Positions 20,101-29,068 are shown, counted from the stretch's first letter. The stretch is DNA of 54,096 bases from an uncultured Pelagibacteraceae bacterium (GCA_902554765.1 CACDPY010000005.1:1-54096); one strand, 5' to 3'. Program-made: numbers and translations. The notes: a model not told the origin generated them from the letters alone.

Positions 20101-21695
20101 ATTGGGGGATTTGTTACTTGGCTAAAATTTTGTCTAAAAAAATGATAAAGTGGTCTGTACTTATCAGATAATACTGCTAGAGGGGTATCATCTCCCATTG
20201 AGCCTGTTGCTTCTTTTGCATCCTCCGCCATTGGATGTAAAATAAGTTCTAAATCCTCTAAGCTAATTCCAAATGTATACTGTCTTCTCCTTAAACTCTC
20301 TCCATCATAATTGTGTTTTTCATTATTGATTGGTAACTTTTCATCTAAATCAATTATTTGAGAATTAAAATGTTTAAATTCTTTTGCTAAATAATCTTTA
20401 ATTTGGCTATTTGAAAAAACTTTTCCTTTTTCGATTCTAATTCCAATAATTTCACCAGGACCCAATCTACCTTTAGTTAAAATTTTTTTTTCATTTAATT
20501 CTATCATTCCTGTTTCTGAGCCTGCAAAAAGCATTTTATCTTTTGTTATGGCGTACCTTAAAGGTCTAAGACCATTTCTATCATTTGCGGCTATTACCCA
20601 TTCATTATCTGTGGCAGCTATAGCAGCAGGACCATCCCACGGCTCCATTGTACTGTTTAAGAAATTAAATAATTGTTGATGACTTTTTGATAATGTCTTA
20701 TTTTTTTTTGACCAGGCATCTGGTACTAACATCAGTTTTGCTAATGGTGCTGATTGACCAGATTTATTGAGTAACTCGAAAACATTATCTAAAGCTGCTG
20801 AATCTGAGACACCTTTTTGAATTACTGGTTTTAAATTTTCTACATCACTAAAAAGTGGACTGCTCATTTCTTGCTCATGCACTTTCATCCAGTTTTTATT
20901 TCCTTTATAAGTATTTATTTCACCATTATGAGCTATGGCTCTAAACGGTTGAGCTAAACTCCAACTCGGTGCAGTGTTTGTTGAAAATCTTTGATGAAAA
21001 ATTGCATATCTTGATACAAATCTTTGATCTCTTAGGTCTAAATAAAAGTCAGATATTGCCTCTGCTAAATATAAACCTTTATAAATTATGGACTTTGAGC
21101 TAATTGAACAAATATAAAAGTTATTCAATGATGCTTCGAAAGCTTTATTCTCAATTTTCTTTCTTATTTCATAAATTTTTCTTTCCAAATTTTTATCTAA
21201 TAAATTTGGATCATTTGACTTAAACAGAACTTGAATAATTTCTGGCATGGTTTGAAGAGCTTTTTCACCTAAAACTTTTGGATTTACCGGCACTTGGCGC
21301 CAGCCATATATACTAAAATCATTTTTCGTTAATTCGCTTTCAACAATAGTTTTGCAATTCTCTTGGGCTGAATAATCATTTCTTGGCAAAAAAATCATTC
21401 CTACACAGATTTCAGAATTGTCATAATCATGTCCTGTGACTTGTATTTTTTCTATAAAAAAATCTTTTGGAATTTCAACATGTATTCCAGCTCCGTCTCC
21501 TGTTTTACCATCTGCATCAACAGCTCCCCTGTGCCAAACTGCCTTTAAAGCCTCAATTCCATACTCAACAATGGCCCTGGATTTTTTTCCCTCTGTAGAT
21601 GCGATTAAACCAACTCCGCAAGCATCATGTTCCATTTCTTTTGAATAAACATAATTTTTAGTTAGTAACTCTAAGTTCTTTTTATAATTTTCCAT
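17190..21695 (-). CDS. gltB: Glutamate synthase (NADPH) large subunit
   Basis: The 1501-residue protein has all GltB domains: an N-terminal Ntn amidotransferase whose nucleophile would be C26 in EHDACGVG after removal of a 25-residue propeptide, a central domain, the FMN-binding synthase domain (SGEGGEDAERF; GHNGGTGATPQTS), the 3Fe-4S cysteines in CIMVRQCHSNTCPVGVC (about residue 1130-1150) and the C-terminal beta-helix GXGXG domain (about 1250-1450). It transfers the amide nitrogen of glutamine to 2-oxoglutarate to make two glutamates, working with GltD. gltD precedes it on the same strand, their stop and start overlapping by one base. Confidence 0.98.
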   Translation of the reverse strand: MENYKKNLELLTKNYVYSKEMEHDACGVGLIASTEGKKSRAIVEYGIEALKAVWHRGAVDADGKTGDGAGIHVEIPKDFFIEKIQVTGHDYDNSEICVGMIFLPRNDYSAQENCKTIVESELTKNDFSIYGWRQVPVNPKVLGEKALQTMPEIIQVLFKSNDPNLLDKNLERKIYEIRKKIENKAFEASLNNFYICSISSKSIIYKGLYLAEAISDFYLDLRDQRFVSRYAIFHQRFSTNTAPSWSLAQPFRAIAHNGEINTYKGNKNWMKVHEQEMSSPLFSDVENLKPVIQKGVSDSAALDNVFELLNKSGQSAPLAKLMLVPDAWSKKNKTLSKSHQQLFNFLNSTMEPWDGPAAIAATDNEWVIAANDRNGLRPLRYAITKDKMLFAGSETGMIELNEKKILTKGRLGPGEIIGIRIEKGKVFSNSQIKDYLAKEFKHFNSQIIDLDEKLPINNEKHNYDGESLRRRQYTFGISLEDLELILHPMAEDAKEATGSMGDDTPLAVLSDKYRPLYHFFRQNFSQVTNPPIDSLRENKVMSLKTRFGNLGNILDFDTLTKENIYVLNSPILSNSQFNKFINFFGKNSVIIDCSFSQDENLADSIKRIQKESEIAVRKGVTQLILSDKDISSERLPMPMLLCVGAINTFLIQKKLRGYVSINVQSGEALDTHSFATLIGVGATTVNPYLAFDSLYQRHEKKLFGQYSFDECVQRYINSVNAGLLKIMSKMGISVLSSYRGGCNFETVGLSRTVVDDYFPGVTSKISGIGLVGIEKKIREIHKEAFESTETILPIGGIYRYRKNGETHQYQGRLIHLLQSAVGSNSYEAYKKYVEGIYNLPPINLRDLVNFRKKKLGPPIEISEVEPIEKILKRFGSGSMSHGALSKEAHETLAIGMNRIKGASCSGEGGEDAERFKIMDGGDSANSRVKQIASARFGVTINYLNNCNEIEIKMAQGAKPGEGGQLPGFKVTKEIAQLRHSTPGVTLISPPPHHDIYSIEDLAQLIYDLKQINPKARVGVKLVASSGIGTIAAGVAKAKADIILISGHNGGTGATPQTSVKYVGIPWEMGLTEANQVLTLNNLRHKVTLRTDGGIKTGRDVVIAAMMGAEEYGVATTALVAMGCIMVRQCHSNTCPVGVCTQDEKLREKFTGTPDKVVNLFSFIASEVREILAELGFKSLNDIIGRTDLLMQVNKASPNLDDLDLNPLFVQADPGNNKRFCESHEINKVPETLDQEIWPEIEKSLDNLEKIDKEFVIKNTNRAVGTRISHHLYKKYGYEKLENEFLTLNFKGSAGQSFGAFSMKGLKLNLKGDANDYVGKGLSGATISIKLSDESNLVSNENTIIGNTVLYGATSGKLFAAGQAGDRFAVRNSGATTVVEGCDSNGCEYMTGGTVIILGEVGDNFAAGMTGGMAFIYDKSKEFEKKVNPESVVWQTIETEYWINFLKKLVLEHSKETNSLVSKNIILNFDDEIKNFIQVCPKEMIDKLENPITIKSKEKKVS

Positions 21696-23134
21696 TATGC
21701 TACTTTTGTTTTTTTTAATTCAATATTTTCTAAGTAATTTTTCATAGCTGCAGCCGCATCTCTTCCATCTTTGATAGCCCATACTACTAATGAAGCTCCT
21801 CTAACAATATCACCTGCAGCAAATACTCCTTTGAGATTTGTTTCCATTGTGTCAAAGTCAGTCTTTACTGTTCCCCATTTGGTAACTTGCAGTTCTTTTG
21901 TATCAAATAAATGTGGAAGATCTTCTGGATCAAAACCAAGAGCTTTAATAACCATATCAGCTTTTATTTCAAATTCTGAACCTTCTTTAATTTGAGGTCT
22001 TCTTCTACCTGAATCATCAGGTTCACCTAATTGAATTTGATCAACTATTAAATTTTCAACTTTATTTGTGCCTTTAAACTCTTTTGGACTCGACAACCAT
22101 ACAAATTCAACACCTTCTTCCTCTGCATTAGCAACTTCTCGAGCTGATCCAGGCATATTTTCTTTATCTCTTCTGTAAAGACATTTAACTGATTTTGCTT
22201 TTTGCCGTATTGAAGTCCTAACACAATCCATAGCTGTATCACCACCACCTATAACAACGATATCTTTTCCTTCAGCATTTAATATGCCTTTATCAAATAA
22301 TTCAACTTTATCTCCTAAGCCTTTTTTATTTGAAGCTGTTAAAAATTCCATAGCAGGAAAAATATTTTCTAAATCATTACCAGGTAAATTTATTTCCCGA
22401 GGTTTATAAACTCCTGTAGCAATTAATATTGCGTCATGTTTTTTTCTTAACTGATCCAAAGTAGCATCCTTACCAACTTCAAAGTTTAGAACAAATTCTA
22501 TACCACCATCTTTTAAAAGCTTCGTCCTTCTTTCAACAACATGTTTCTCTAATTTAAAATTTGGAATACCATAAATTAATAATCCCCCTGCACGATCATA
22601 ACGATCATAAACTGTAATCTTGTATCCATTTTTTCTTAATTGTTCTGCTGCCGCTAATCCTGCTGGCCCTGCTCCAATTATCCCAACACTTTGCTCTTTT
22701 TCATATTTTACATCAATTGGTTTTACCCAGCCTTTTTCCCAAGCGTTATCTGTTATAAATTTTTCCATCGAACCAATTGTTACTGTTCCATGACCAGATT
22801 GTTCTATAACACAATTACCTTCGCAAAGACGGTCCTGGGGACATATCCTTCCACAAACCTCTGGCATATTATTTGTGCTTTGAGACAACTCATATGCCTC
22901 TTTAAGCCTACCTTCGGCTGTTAACTTTAGCCAATCAGGAATATTATTACTTAAAGGACAATGAACTTGACAGAAAGGCACTCCACATTGAGAACATCTG
23001 CTTGATTGTTCTTGTGCTCTTTGTTTAATAAAATCATCATAGATCTCGTTAAAATCTTCTTTCCTATTGCCAACGTCCCTTTTAGGTGGTGTTTGCTGAC
23101 CTATTTTTACAAATTTAAGCATTTTATCAGTCAT
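21695..23134 (-). CDS. gltD: Glutamate synthase (NADPH) small subunit
   Basis: The 479-residue subunit has an N-terminal domain with two cysteine clusters (CSQCGVPFCQVHCPLSNNIPDWL, about residues 43-65; CGRICPQDRLCEGNC, about residues 94-108) for 4Fe-4S centres, then an FAD-binding GAGPAGLAAAEQL (about residues 153-165) and an NADPH-binding GGGDTAMDC (about residues 297-305). It oxidises NADPH and passes electrons to GltB. Gene order gltD-gltB is used here. ATG at 23134; a second ATG at codon 5 is possible. The 183 bases upstream, shared with the divergent uppP, contain a 7-bp inverted repeat listed separately. Confidence 0.98.
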   Translation of the reverse strand: MTDKMLKFVKIGQQTPPKRDVGNRKEDFNEIYDDFIKQRAQEQSSRCSQCGVPFCQVHCPLSNNIPDWLKLTAEGRLKEAYELSQSTNNMPEVCGRICPQDRLCEGNCVIEQSGHGTVTIGSMEKFITDNAWEKGWVKPIDVKYEKEQSVGIIGAGPAGLAAAEQLRKNGYKITVYDRYDRAGGLLIYGIPNFKLEKHVVERRTKLLKDGGIEFVLNFEVGKDATLDQLRKKHDAILIATGVYKPREINLPGNDLENIFPAMEFLTASNKKGLGDKVELFDKGILNAEGKDIVVIGGGDTAMDCVRTSIRQKAKSVKCLYRRDKENMPGSAREVANAEEEGVEFVWLSSPKEFKGTNKVENLIVDQIQLGEPDDSGRRRPQIKEGSEFEIKADMVIKALGFDPEDLPHLFDTKELQVTKWGTVKTDFDTMETNLKGVFAAGDIVRGASLVVWAIKDGRDAAAAMKNYLENIELKKTKVA

Positions 23135-23190
23135 TTTTTTTTTAGAATCATGGCAAAATATACATTGTTTTTACTAGTAAAAGAATTATT

Positions 23191-23211
23191 TAGGTCAGTA
23201 TTTATGACCTA
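23191..23211. promoter_or_regulatory. Candidate operator: 7-bp inverted repeat between gltD and uppP
   Basis: TAGGTCA and TGACCTA form a perfect inverted repeat with a 7-base spacer in the 183-base region between the divergent genes gltD (start 23134) and uppP (start 23318). It is the only obvious dyad there and is less AT-rich than its surroundings. A dimeric transcription factor could bind it, possibly controlling glutamate synthesis; no regulator is identified in this window. Confidence 0.35.
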
Positions 23212-23317
23212 TATTTTGATAAAATTAGCTTAAAATATAGAAATTTTAATTCTTGCATATCTATTATGATTAAATGGAATTGTTTTAAAAGGATATTTTT
23301 TAAGTTACGACACTTAT

Positions 23318-24085
23318 ATGTTTCAAGAATTTATAGAAATCCTAATTCTATCCGCTATTCAAGGAGTATCAGAATTTTTACCCATAAGTTCATCAGCACA
23401 TTTAATTTTAGTTTCTAATTTATATAATTTAAAAACAAGCTCATTATTAATAGATATAAGCTTACATTTGGGCTCTTTATTAGCAATAATATTTTTTTTC
23501 AGAAAAGATTTATTTGATCTAAGAAATAATCAAAAACTGTTAAGCCTAATTATAATTGGCTCATTACCACTTGTTATTTTTGGTTATATATTGCATGTAA
23601 CTGAATTAATACATCTCTTAAGAAATATAAAAGTAATTGCCTGGACAACATTATTTTTTGGAATTATTTTATATTTTGCTGATCAAAGAAAAATTGAACA
23701 AAATATATCTACAAACTTAGATATTAAGTCAATTATATTTATTGGATTATTTCAAATTCTTGCTTTGATACCTGGTGTGAGTAGAGCAGGAATTACACTG
23801 ACCGCAGCTAGGTTTTTAAAATTTAATAGGGTTGACTCTGGTAAAATTTCATTTTTACTTTCTATACCTGCATTAGCGGGCGCAAGTGTTCTTGGTTTAA
23901 AGGATGCATTTAATGAAACAATAGAACTAAATTATATAATCATAATTTCTACAATATTATCTTTCCTGTTTTCATATGCTACAGTAAAATTTTTCTTAGA
24001 GTATTTAAATAAATTTTCTTTAAATATTTTTGTTTTTTATAGAATAATTATATCTTTAATTTTATTTTCAATAATTTATTTTTAG
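23318..24085 (+). CDS. uppP: Undecaprenyl-diphosphatase UppP/BacA
   Basis: The 255-residue integral membrane protein carries the two family signatures: LILSAIQGVSEFLPISSSAHL (about residues 9-29; broken here as AIQGVSEFLP and ISSSAH) and PGVSRAGITLTAARFL (about residues 157-172), where the second usual serine is an alanine. About seven hydrophobic segments are visible. UppP removes a phosphate from undecaprenyl diphosphate, recycling the carrier lipid used for peptidoglycan and surface polysaccharide, which links it to the glycan genes of this window. It is divergent from gltD and overlaps the end of the convergent DMT gene by 4 bases. Confidence 0.95.
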   Translation: MFQEFIEILILSAIQGVSEFLPISSSAHLILVSNLYNLKTSSLLIDISLHLGSLLAIIFFFRKDLFDLRNNQKLLSLIIIGSLPLVIFGYILHVTELIHLLRNIKVIAWTTLFFGIILYFADQRKIEQNISTNLDIKSIIFIGLFQILALIPGVSRAGITLTAARFLKFNRVDSGKISFLLSIPALAGASVLGLKDAFNETIELNYIIIISTILSFLFSYATVKFFLEYLNKFSLNIFVFYRIIISLILFSIIYF

Positions 24086-24972
24086 TTAGTTTTTTTTATC
24101 AACGGTAATAATTGTGATAGTAAGACACCACACAGTATAAAGAAACAACCTAATAAATTATTTATACCAAGAATTTGATCAAGCAAAAACCAAGCAGCAA
24201 TAGTTGCGAAGACACCTTCTAAGGAAAAAATAATAGCAGCTGGAGCAGGGGATATATTTTTTTGTGCATAAATTTGTAATACAAAAGCAAAACCTCCTGA
24301 CAAAATTCCTGCATATAAAATAGAATCAATTTCCTTCAAAATATTTTCAAAGATAAACTCTTCATAAATTAGCCCTATAAAAAAAGAAAATAAAGCTACG
24401 ACCAATGTTTGCAAAGCTCCAAGTGTGAGTGGTAGATTATATTTAATGACAATAATGCCTGTAAAAATAATGTGAGTACTCCAAAATAAAGCTCCTAATA
24501 TCACAAGAGTGTCGCCAAGTCTTACAGTTGCATCGTAAAAATTTGTTAATAAATATCCTCCTATCAAACATAATATAACTGAAGGCCATACGCTCCAATG
24601 AATAGATTTTCCTCTAAATAAAAAAATAATAATTGGAACCATAGGAACATAAAAAATAGTGAAGAAAGCTGCATTAGCTACATCTGTGTAAAGTAAGGCA
24701 ACCTGTTGTAAAGCAGATCCTAAAAAGAGGGATAAACCTATTAAAAATGAAAGAATAGCAAATGTTTTAAAGTCTAATTTAAACTCAGACTTAAATTTTT
24801 TTATTTCAAACAAAAAAACTAAAGGTGCAATCGCTAAAAATCCAACAAAAAATCTTACTGCATTAAAAGTAAAAGGACCTATATCATCCATTCCTGTATC
24901 TTGTGCAATGAATGTGGTTCCCCAAATAAAAGTACACAATAAAGCGCTGAGTAATGAGACAGTTTTTGACAT
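24082..24972 (-). CDS. DMT superfamily (EamA) transporter
   Basis: The 296-residue protein has ten hydrophobic segments arranged as two EamA repeats (about residues 5-135 and 150-288). FIWGTTFIAQD at the N-terminus and AAIIFSLEGVFATIAAWFLLDQ in the second repeat match the family. DMT transporters move amino acids, metabolites or drugs across the inner membrane, usually outward. Specificity cannot be told. It is 7 bases downstream of aceF on the same strand, so it may share the pyruvate dehydrogenase transcript. Confidence 0.9.
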   Translation of the reverse strand: MSKTVSLLSALLCTFIWGTTFIAQDTGMDDIGPFTFNAVRFFVGFLAIAPLVFLFEIKKFKSEFKLDFKTFAILSFLIGLSLFLGSALQQVALLYTDVANAAFFTIFYVPMVPIIIFLFRGKSIHWSVWPSVILCLIGGYLLTNFYDATVRLGDTLVILGALFWSTHIIFTGIIVIKYNLPLTLGALQTLVVALFSFFIGLIYEEFIFENILKEIDSILYAGILSGGFAFVLQIYAQKNISPAPAAIIFSLEGVFATIAAWFLLDQILGINNLLGCFFILCGVLLSQLLPLIKKTN

Positions 24973-24979
24973 AATTTTT

Positions 24980-25912
24980 TTAAACAGCTAATTTATAGGC
25001 GAAGTTTTTGCCTAAATTATCTTTTAAATCATTATTAAAGCGTGCTGCTTCGGCACCATCAATTATCCTATGATCATAAGATAAAGATAACGGTAGCATT
25101 GTCCGGGTAACAAATTTTCCATTAATATAAATTTGTTTTTTTTCCGATTTACCAACTCCCAAAATAGCAACTTCAGGATAATTAATTATAGGCGTAAAAA
25201 ATGATCCTCCGATTCCTCCAAGGCTGGTGATTGTCATTGAACCACCAAATAACTCTTTTTTATCAATTTTTAAATTTCTACATTCATCACTTAATTTTTT
25301 TAGTTCTTTAGCTATTAAGGAAATATTTTTGTTATCTGCATTTCTTAACTTAGGGACCATTAAACCATTAGAAGTATCGACTGCAATGCCAATGTGATAA
25401 TACTTTTTAACCGTCATTTTTCCTTCTTCAATTTCATCAATAGAACTATTAAAATTTGGAAACTTTTTTAATGATGTGGTTAGAGCTTTAACAATAAAAG
25501 CTAATGGTGTGATTTTTTTCTTTTCGCCTGAATATATATCAGTAAGTGATGTTCTAAATTCCTCTAATTCAGTGATATCTGCCTCATCATGATTGGTTAC
25601 GTGAGGGATATTTGTCCAAGAATTCATCAAATATTTTGATGATAATTTTTTAACTCTTGGTATTTCTTTTATTTCTATTTCACCAAACTCTGAATGTAAA
25701 TATTCTTGTTTTACTTTTTCCTCTTTTTTGATTTCATTTTTTTTAATGTTTTCATGGGACTTTGTTGAAACGAATAGTTTTACATCTTTTTCTGTAACTC
25801 TACCCTGTCTCTCACTACCTGAAATTTTATTTATATCTATTCCAAGTTCCCTAGCAAATTTTCTTACTTTAGGTGATGCTGGAACTATTGATAAATAGTC
25901 TTTTTTTGTCAT
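24980..25912 (-). CDS. aceF: Pyruvate dehydrogenase E2 (dihydrolipoamide acetyltransferase) lacking a lipoyl domain
   Basis: Starting at the ATG at 25912 (1 base after the aceE stop), the protein has 310 residues: a peripheral-subunit-binding domain (about residues 8-46, VPASPKVRKFARELGI and GRVTEKDVKLFV), a short charged linker and the catalytic acetyltransferase domain ending with the active-site SYDHRIIDGAEAARF. An upstream in-frame ATG would lengthen it by 12 residues but overlaps aceE and gives a poor N-terminus. Ordinary E2 proteins begin with one to three lipoyl domains; none is present here. The lipoyl domain is instead at the N-terminus of the adjacent E1. The enzyme moves acetyl groups from lipoamide to CoA. 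Confidence 0.95.
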   Translation of the reverse strand: MTKKDYLSIVPASPKVRKFARELGIDINKISGSERQGRVTEKDVKLFVSTKSHENIKKNEIKKEEKVKQEYLHSEFGEIEIKEIPRVKKLSSKYLMNSWTNIPHVTNHDEADITELEEFRTSLTDIYSGEKKKITPLAFIVKALTTSLKKFPNFNSSIDEIEEGKMTVKKYYHIGIAVDTSNGLMVPKLRNADNKNISLIAKELKKLSDECRNLKIDKKELFGGSMTITSLGGIGGSFFTPIINYPEVAILGVGKSEKKQIYINGKFVTRTMLPLSLSYDHRIIDGAEAARFNNDLKDNLGKNFAYKLAV

Positions 25913-25913
25913 A

Positions 25914-28900
25914 TTATAATTTAGTTGGCATCGGTTTATTAATATCAATTTTATATTTTTTTATTGCTTCAGATGCATGTTTGGAAGTAATAAGCTGTTC
26001 TTTTGCTAAAATACTAAGTCCATAAGTAACAATATGTTCCTTATCAACTTCAAAAAATTTTCTTAAGTTTTTTCTTGTATCACTTCTGCCAAATCCATCT
26101 GTACCTAAAGAATAAAAACTTTTATTTATAAAAGGTCTAATTTGATCAGAATTCATTCTCATATAATCTGACGCTGCTAATATTGGGCCCTCTGTTTGAC
26201 CCAAACATTCTTCTACATAAGATTTTTTAGGTTTTTTTTCTGGATTTAAAAGATTATATCTTTCTACTTCTAATCCATCCTTTCTCAATTCATTAAAACT
26301 TGTAGCACTCCAAATTTCACTATCTATTTGATATTCGTTTTGAAGTATTTCAGCACCTGCAATCATTTCTCTTAAAATTGCCCCAGAACCTACAAACTGA
26401 ATTTTCGTCTTTTTATATTTGTTAAATTCTTTTATCTTATACATTCCTCTCAGTATTCCTTCTTCACATGACTTATCTTTTGGAATTGCTGGATGAGGAT
26501 AATTTTCATTCATGGTTGTTATGTAATAAAAAACATTTTCTTTTTTTTCGTGCATTCTTTTCAAACCATCTCTAAAAATTATTGCCAATTCATAATGAAA
26601 TGTGGGATCATATGAAATACAATTAGGTATGGTTGATGCCATTAAATGACTATGACCATCTTGATGCTGAAGTCCTTCACCTGCTAAAGTAGTCCTTCCT
26701 GCTGTAGCACCAATTAAAAAACCTCTTGATTGACTATCTGCTCCTGCCCAAGCAAAATCTCCTATTCTTTGAAATCCAAACATTGAATAAAATAGATAAA
26801 TAGGAATCATTTCTATATCATGGTTAGTATAAGAAGTTCCTGCAGCTATCCAAGATGACATTGCACCAGCTTCTGTAATTCCTTCCTCTAAAACTTGTCC
26901 ACTTTTTTCTTCTCTATATGAACTTAGTTGAGCTGAGTCTTCGGGTTCATACTTTTGACCTTCGTGAGCATATATTCCTACCTTCTGAAAAAAACCTTCC
27001 ATACCAAAAGTTCTTGCCTCATCAGGAATAATTGGCACTAATCTTGGAGCTACATTTTTGTCTCTAAGAAGGCTAGTAAGCATTCGTACTAAAGCCATAG
27101 TAGTGGACATTTCTTTTTTACCAGTAGAATCTTTCATGTTATCAAAAATATCTTTTGGAGGAGCTTTAATAGGTTTAGCGTAAGAGGTTCTCTCTGGTAT
27201 AAAGCCTCCAAGCTTGAGCCTTCTTTCTTTAATGTATTTTATTTCTGGAGATTTTGGATCAGGTTTATAATATTCAATGTTTTTTACTTGACTATCAGTC
27301 AATGGAACATCAAACCTATCCCTGTAATACATGAGGTCGTCAATATCTAATTTTTTAGTTTGATGAGTTGTATTCACACTTTCTCCACTTTTACCCATTC
27401 CATAACCTTTGATAGTTTTAGCAATTATAACTGTTGGACTTCCCACATTTCTAGAAGCTTGATCATAGGCAGCAAAAACTTTATGTGGGTCATGGCCACC
27501 TCTATTTAATCTCCAAATATCTTTATCAGACAGATTTGATACCAATTCTTTTGTTTCTGGGTACTTACCAAAAAAATTTTCTCTTACATACGCACCATCT
27601 CTTGCTTTCATTGCCTGATACTCACCATCAACTGTTTCATTCATTGTTTTTACGAGATGACCTGTTTTATCATTAATTAATAATGAGTCCCAATAAGATC
27701 CCCATATGACTTTGATTACATTCCATCCTGCACCTCTAAAGATTCCTTCTAATTCTTGAATTATTTTTCCATTTCCTCTTACTGGACCATCTAATCTTTG
27801 TAGATTGCAATTTACAACGAAGATTAAGTTATCTAATTTTTCTCTAGCCGCTAAGCCTATAGCTCCTAAAGATTCTGGTTCATCCATTTCTCCATCTCCA
27901 AGAAATGCCCATACTTTTCTTCCTTCATCTTTAATCAAACCTCTGTTAATCAGGTACTTCATATATCTTGCTTGATAAATTGCTAACATTGGCCCTAATC
28001 CCATAGATACTGTAGGGAATTGCCAGAAGTTTGGCATTAACCATGGATGAGGATAAGAAGATAATCCTCCAGGATTAACTTCTTGTCTGAAACTATCAAG
28101 TTGTTTTTCATTAAGTCTCCCTTCAAGAAATGCTCTTGCATACATTCCGGGTGCACTGTGTCCCTGAAAATAAACTAAATCCCCACCGAACTTATTATTC
28201 TTCGCTCTCCAAAAATGATTCATTCCTACATCATACAATGTTGCAGCAGACGCAAACGTTCCTATATGCCCTCCAAGTTCAGGAAATTTTTTATTAGCTC
28301 TTACAACCATTGCTGCTGCATTCCATCTAATTAATGACCTTATTCTTCTCTCTATATTTTGATCACCATTTGACTTTTTTTCTTCGCTAACTGGAATTGT
28401 ATTTATATAAGGAGTGTTTTGAGTATAAGGAATATTAGCACCCTTCATATAAGCTTTGTTAATTAATTCTTTTATTAAATAATGAGCTCTTTGGTTACCA
28501 TCTTTTTCAATCACTGCAGACAAAGACTCAAGCCATTCATTGGTTTCTAATGGATCTAAATCACCATCTTTAGCAAATTGGATAGTAGTTTTTTCTTTTT
28601 TTTCTATTTGCAGTTTTTGTTCTTGATCTTTTTTTAATGCACTTTCTGCTTCTTTTATCAAATTTTCAGTATCCTTTGGGATAACTTTGGATTCAGTATC
28701 TTTTGAAACAACTTGTGGTGAAGAAGATGATTGATTAGAATTTGATATATCAAGAATTAAATCCCCCTTAGAAACTTTATCTCCAACCTTTACTTTTATA
28801 GAAACTATCTTACCTGAAAAAGTTGATGGTATTTCAACACTAGATTTATCGCTTTCAATAGTAATAACTGGATCATTCTTTTCAATTTGCTGACCTTCTT

Positions 28901-28970
28901 TAACTAATAACTCAATTACTTCCACGTTTTCAAAGTCACCGATGTCAGGAACTAATAATTTTTCTGTCAT
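25914..28970 (-). CDS. aceE: Pyruvate dehydrogenase E1 (homodimeric) with an N-terminal lipoyl domain
   Basis: The 1018-residue protein begins with a complete lipoyl domain (residues 2-76), with the lipoylated lysine K42 in ESDKSSVEI, followed by a charged serine/lysine linker (about 77-130). The rest is an AceE-type thiamine-diphosphate E1: RRIRSLIRWNAAAMV, the GDG motif FLGDGEMDEPES, a NCNLQRLDGPVRGNGKI stretch and the C-terminal transketolase-like part. It decarboxylates pyruvate and would reductively acetylate its own lipoyl arm, which then delivers the acetyl group to AceF. Because AceF has no lipoyl domain, the fusion must carry this function. E3 is not in the window. Confidence 0.97.
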   Translation of the reverse strand: MTEKLLVPDIGDFENVEVIELLVKEGQQIEKNDPVITIESDKSSVEIPSTFSGKIVSIKVKVGDKVSKGDLILDISNSNQSSSSPQVVSKDTESKVIPKDTENLIKEAESALKKDQEQKLQIEKKEKTTIQFAKDGDLDPLETNEWLESLSAVIEKDGNQRAHYLIKELINKAYMKGANIPYTQNTPYINTIPVSEEKKSNGDQNIERRIRSLIRWNAAAMVVRANKKFPELGGHIGTFASAATLYDVGMNHFWRAKNNKFGGDLVYFQGHSAPGMYARAFLEGRLNEKQLDSFRQEVNPGGLSSYPHPWLMPNFWQFPTVSMGLGPMLAIYQARYMKYLINRGLIKDEGRKVWAFLGDGEMDEPESLGAIGLAAREKLDNLIFVVNCNLQRLDGPVRGNGKIIQELEGIFRGAGWNVIKVIWGSYWDSLLINDKTGHLVKTMNETVDGEYQAMKARDGAYVRENFFGKYPETKELVSNLSDKDIWRLNRGGHDPHKVFAAYDQASRNVGSPTVIIAKTIKGYGMGKSGESVNTTHQTKKLDIDDLMYYRDRFDVPLTDSQVKNIEYYKPDPKSPEIKYIKERRLKLGGFIPERTSYAKPIKAPPKDIFDNMKDSTGKKEMSTTMALVRMLTSLLRDKNVAPRLVPIIPDEARTFGMEGFFQKVGIYAHEGQKYEPEDSAQLSSYREEKSGQVLEEGITEAGAMSSWIAAGTSYTNHDIEMIPIYLFYSMFGFQRIGDFAWAGADSQSRGFLIGATAGRTTLAGEGLQHQDGHSHLMASTIPNCISYDPTFHYELAIIFRDGLKRMHEKKENVFYYITTMNENYPHPAIPKDKSCEEGILRGMYKIKEFNKYKKTKIQFVGSGAILREMIAGAEILQNEYQIDSEIWSATSFNELRKDGLEVERYNLLNPEKKPKKSYVEECLGQTEGPILAASDYMRMNSDQIRPFINKSFYSLGTDGFGRSDTRKNLRKFFEVDKEHIVTYGLSILAKEQLITSKHASEAIKKYKIDINKPMPTKL

Positions 28971-29013
28971 TTATTTTTGAACTTTATACACCATAAAAAT
29001 CATCTTAATGGCA

Positions 29014-29045
29014 AATTTTAACACATTCTGTCCAATTTTTAGACA
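29014..29045 (-). promoter_or_regulatory. Candidate aceE promoter with operator-like inverted repeat
   Basis: On the minus strand, about 45 bases upstream of the aceE start, TGTCTAA-AAA-TTGGACA (29029-29045) forms a 7-bp inverted repeat with one G-T mismatch. A TAAAAT hexamer (29014-29019) lies a few bases downstream and could be a -10 box, placing the dyad across the -35/spacer region, where a repressor would act. This is pattern recognition only; no matching regulator has been found here. Confidence 0.3.
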
Positions 29046-29068
29046 CTCTTTAAGTGCATGCTACAAAA

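Noticed and set aside
23150-23233. A 27-residue plus-strand frame between gltD and uppP (MAKYTLFLL...).
   Set aside because: No ribosome binding site, it lies across the divergent promoter region and includes the inverted repeat; it is probably chance.
25913-25948. Upstream ATG adding 12 residues to aceF.
   Set aside because: These residues overlap the aceE end and the next ATG directly precedes the subunit-binding domain.
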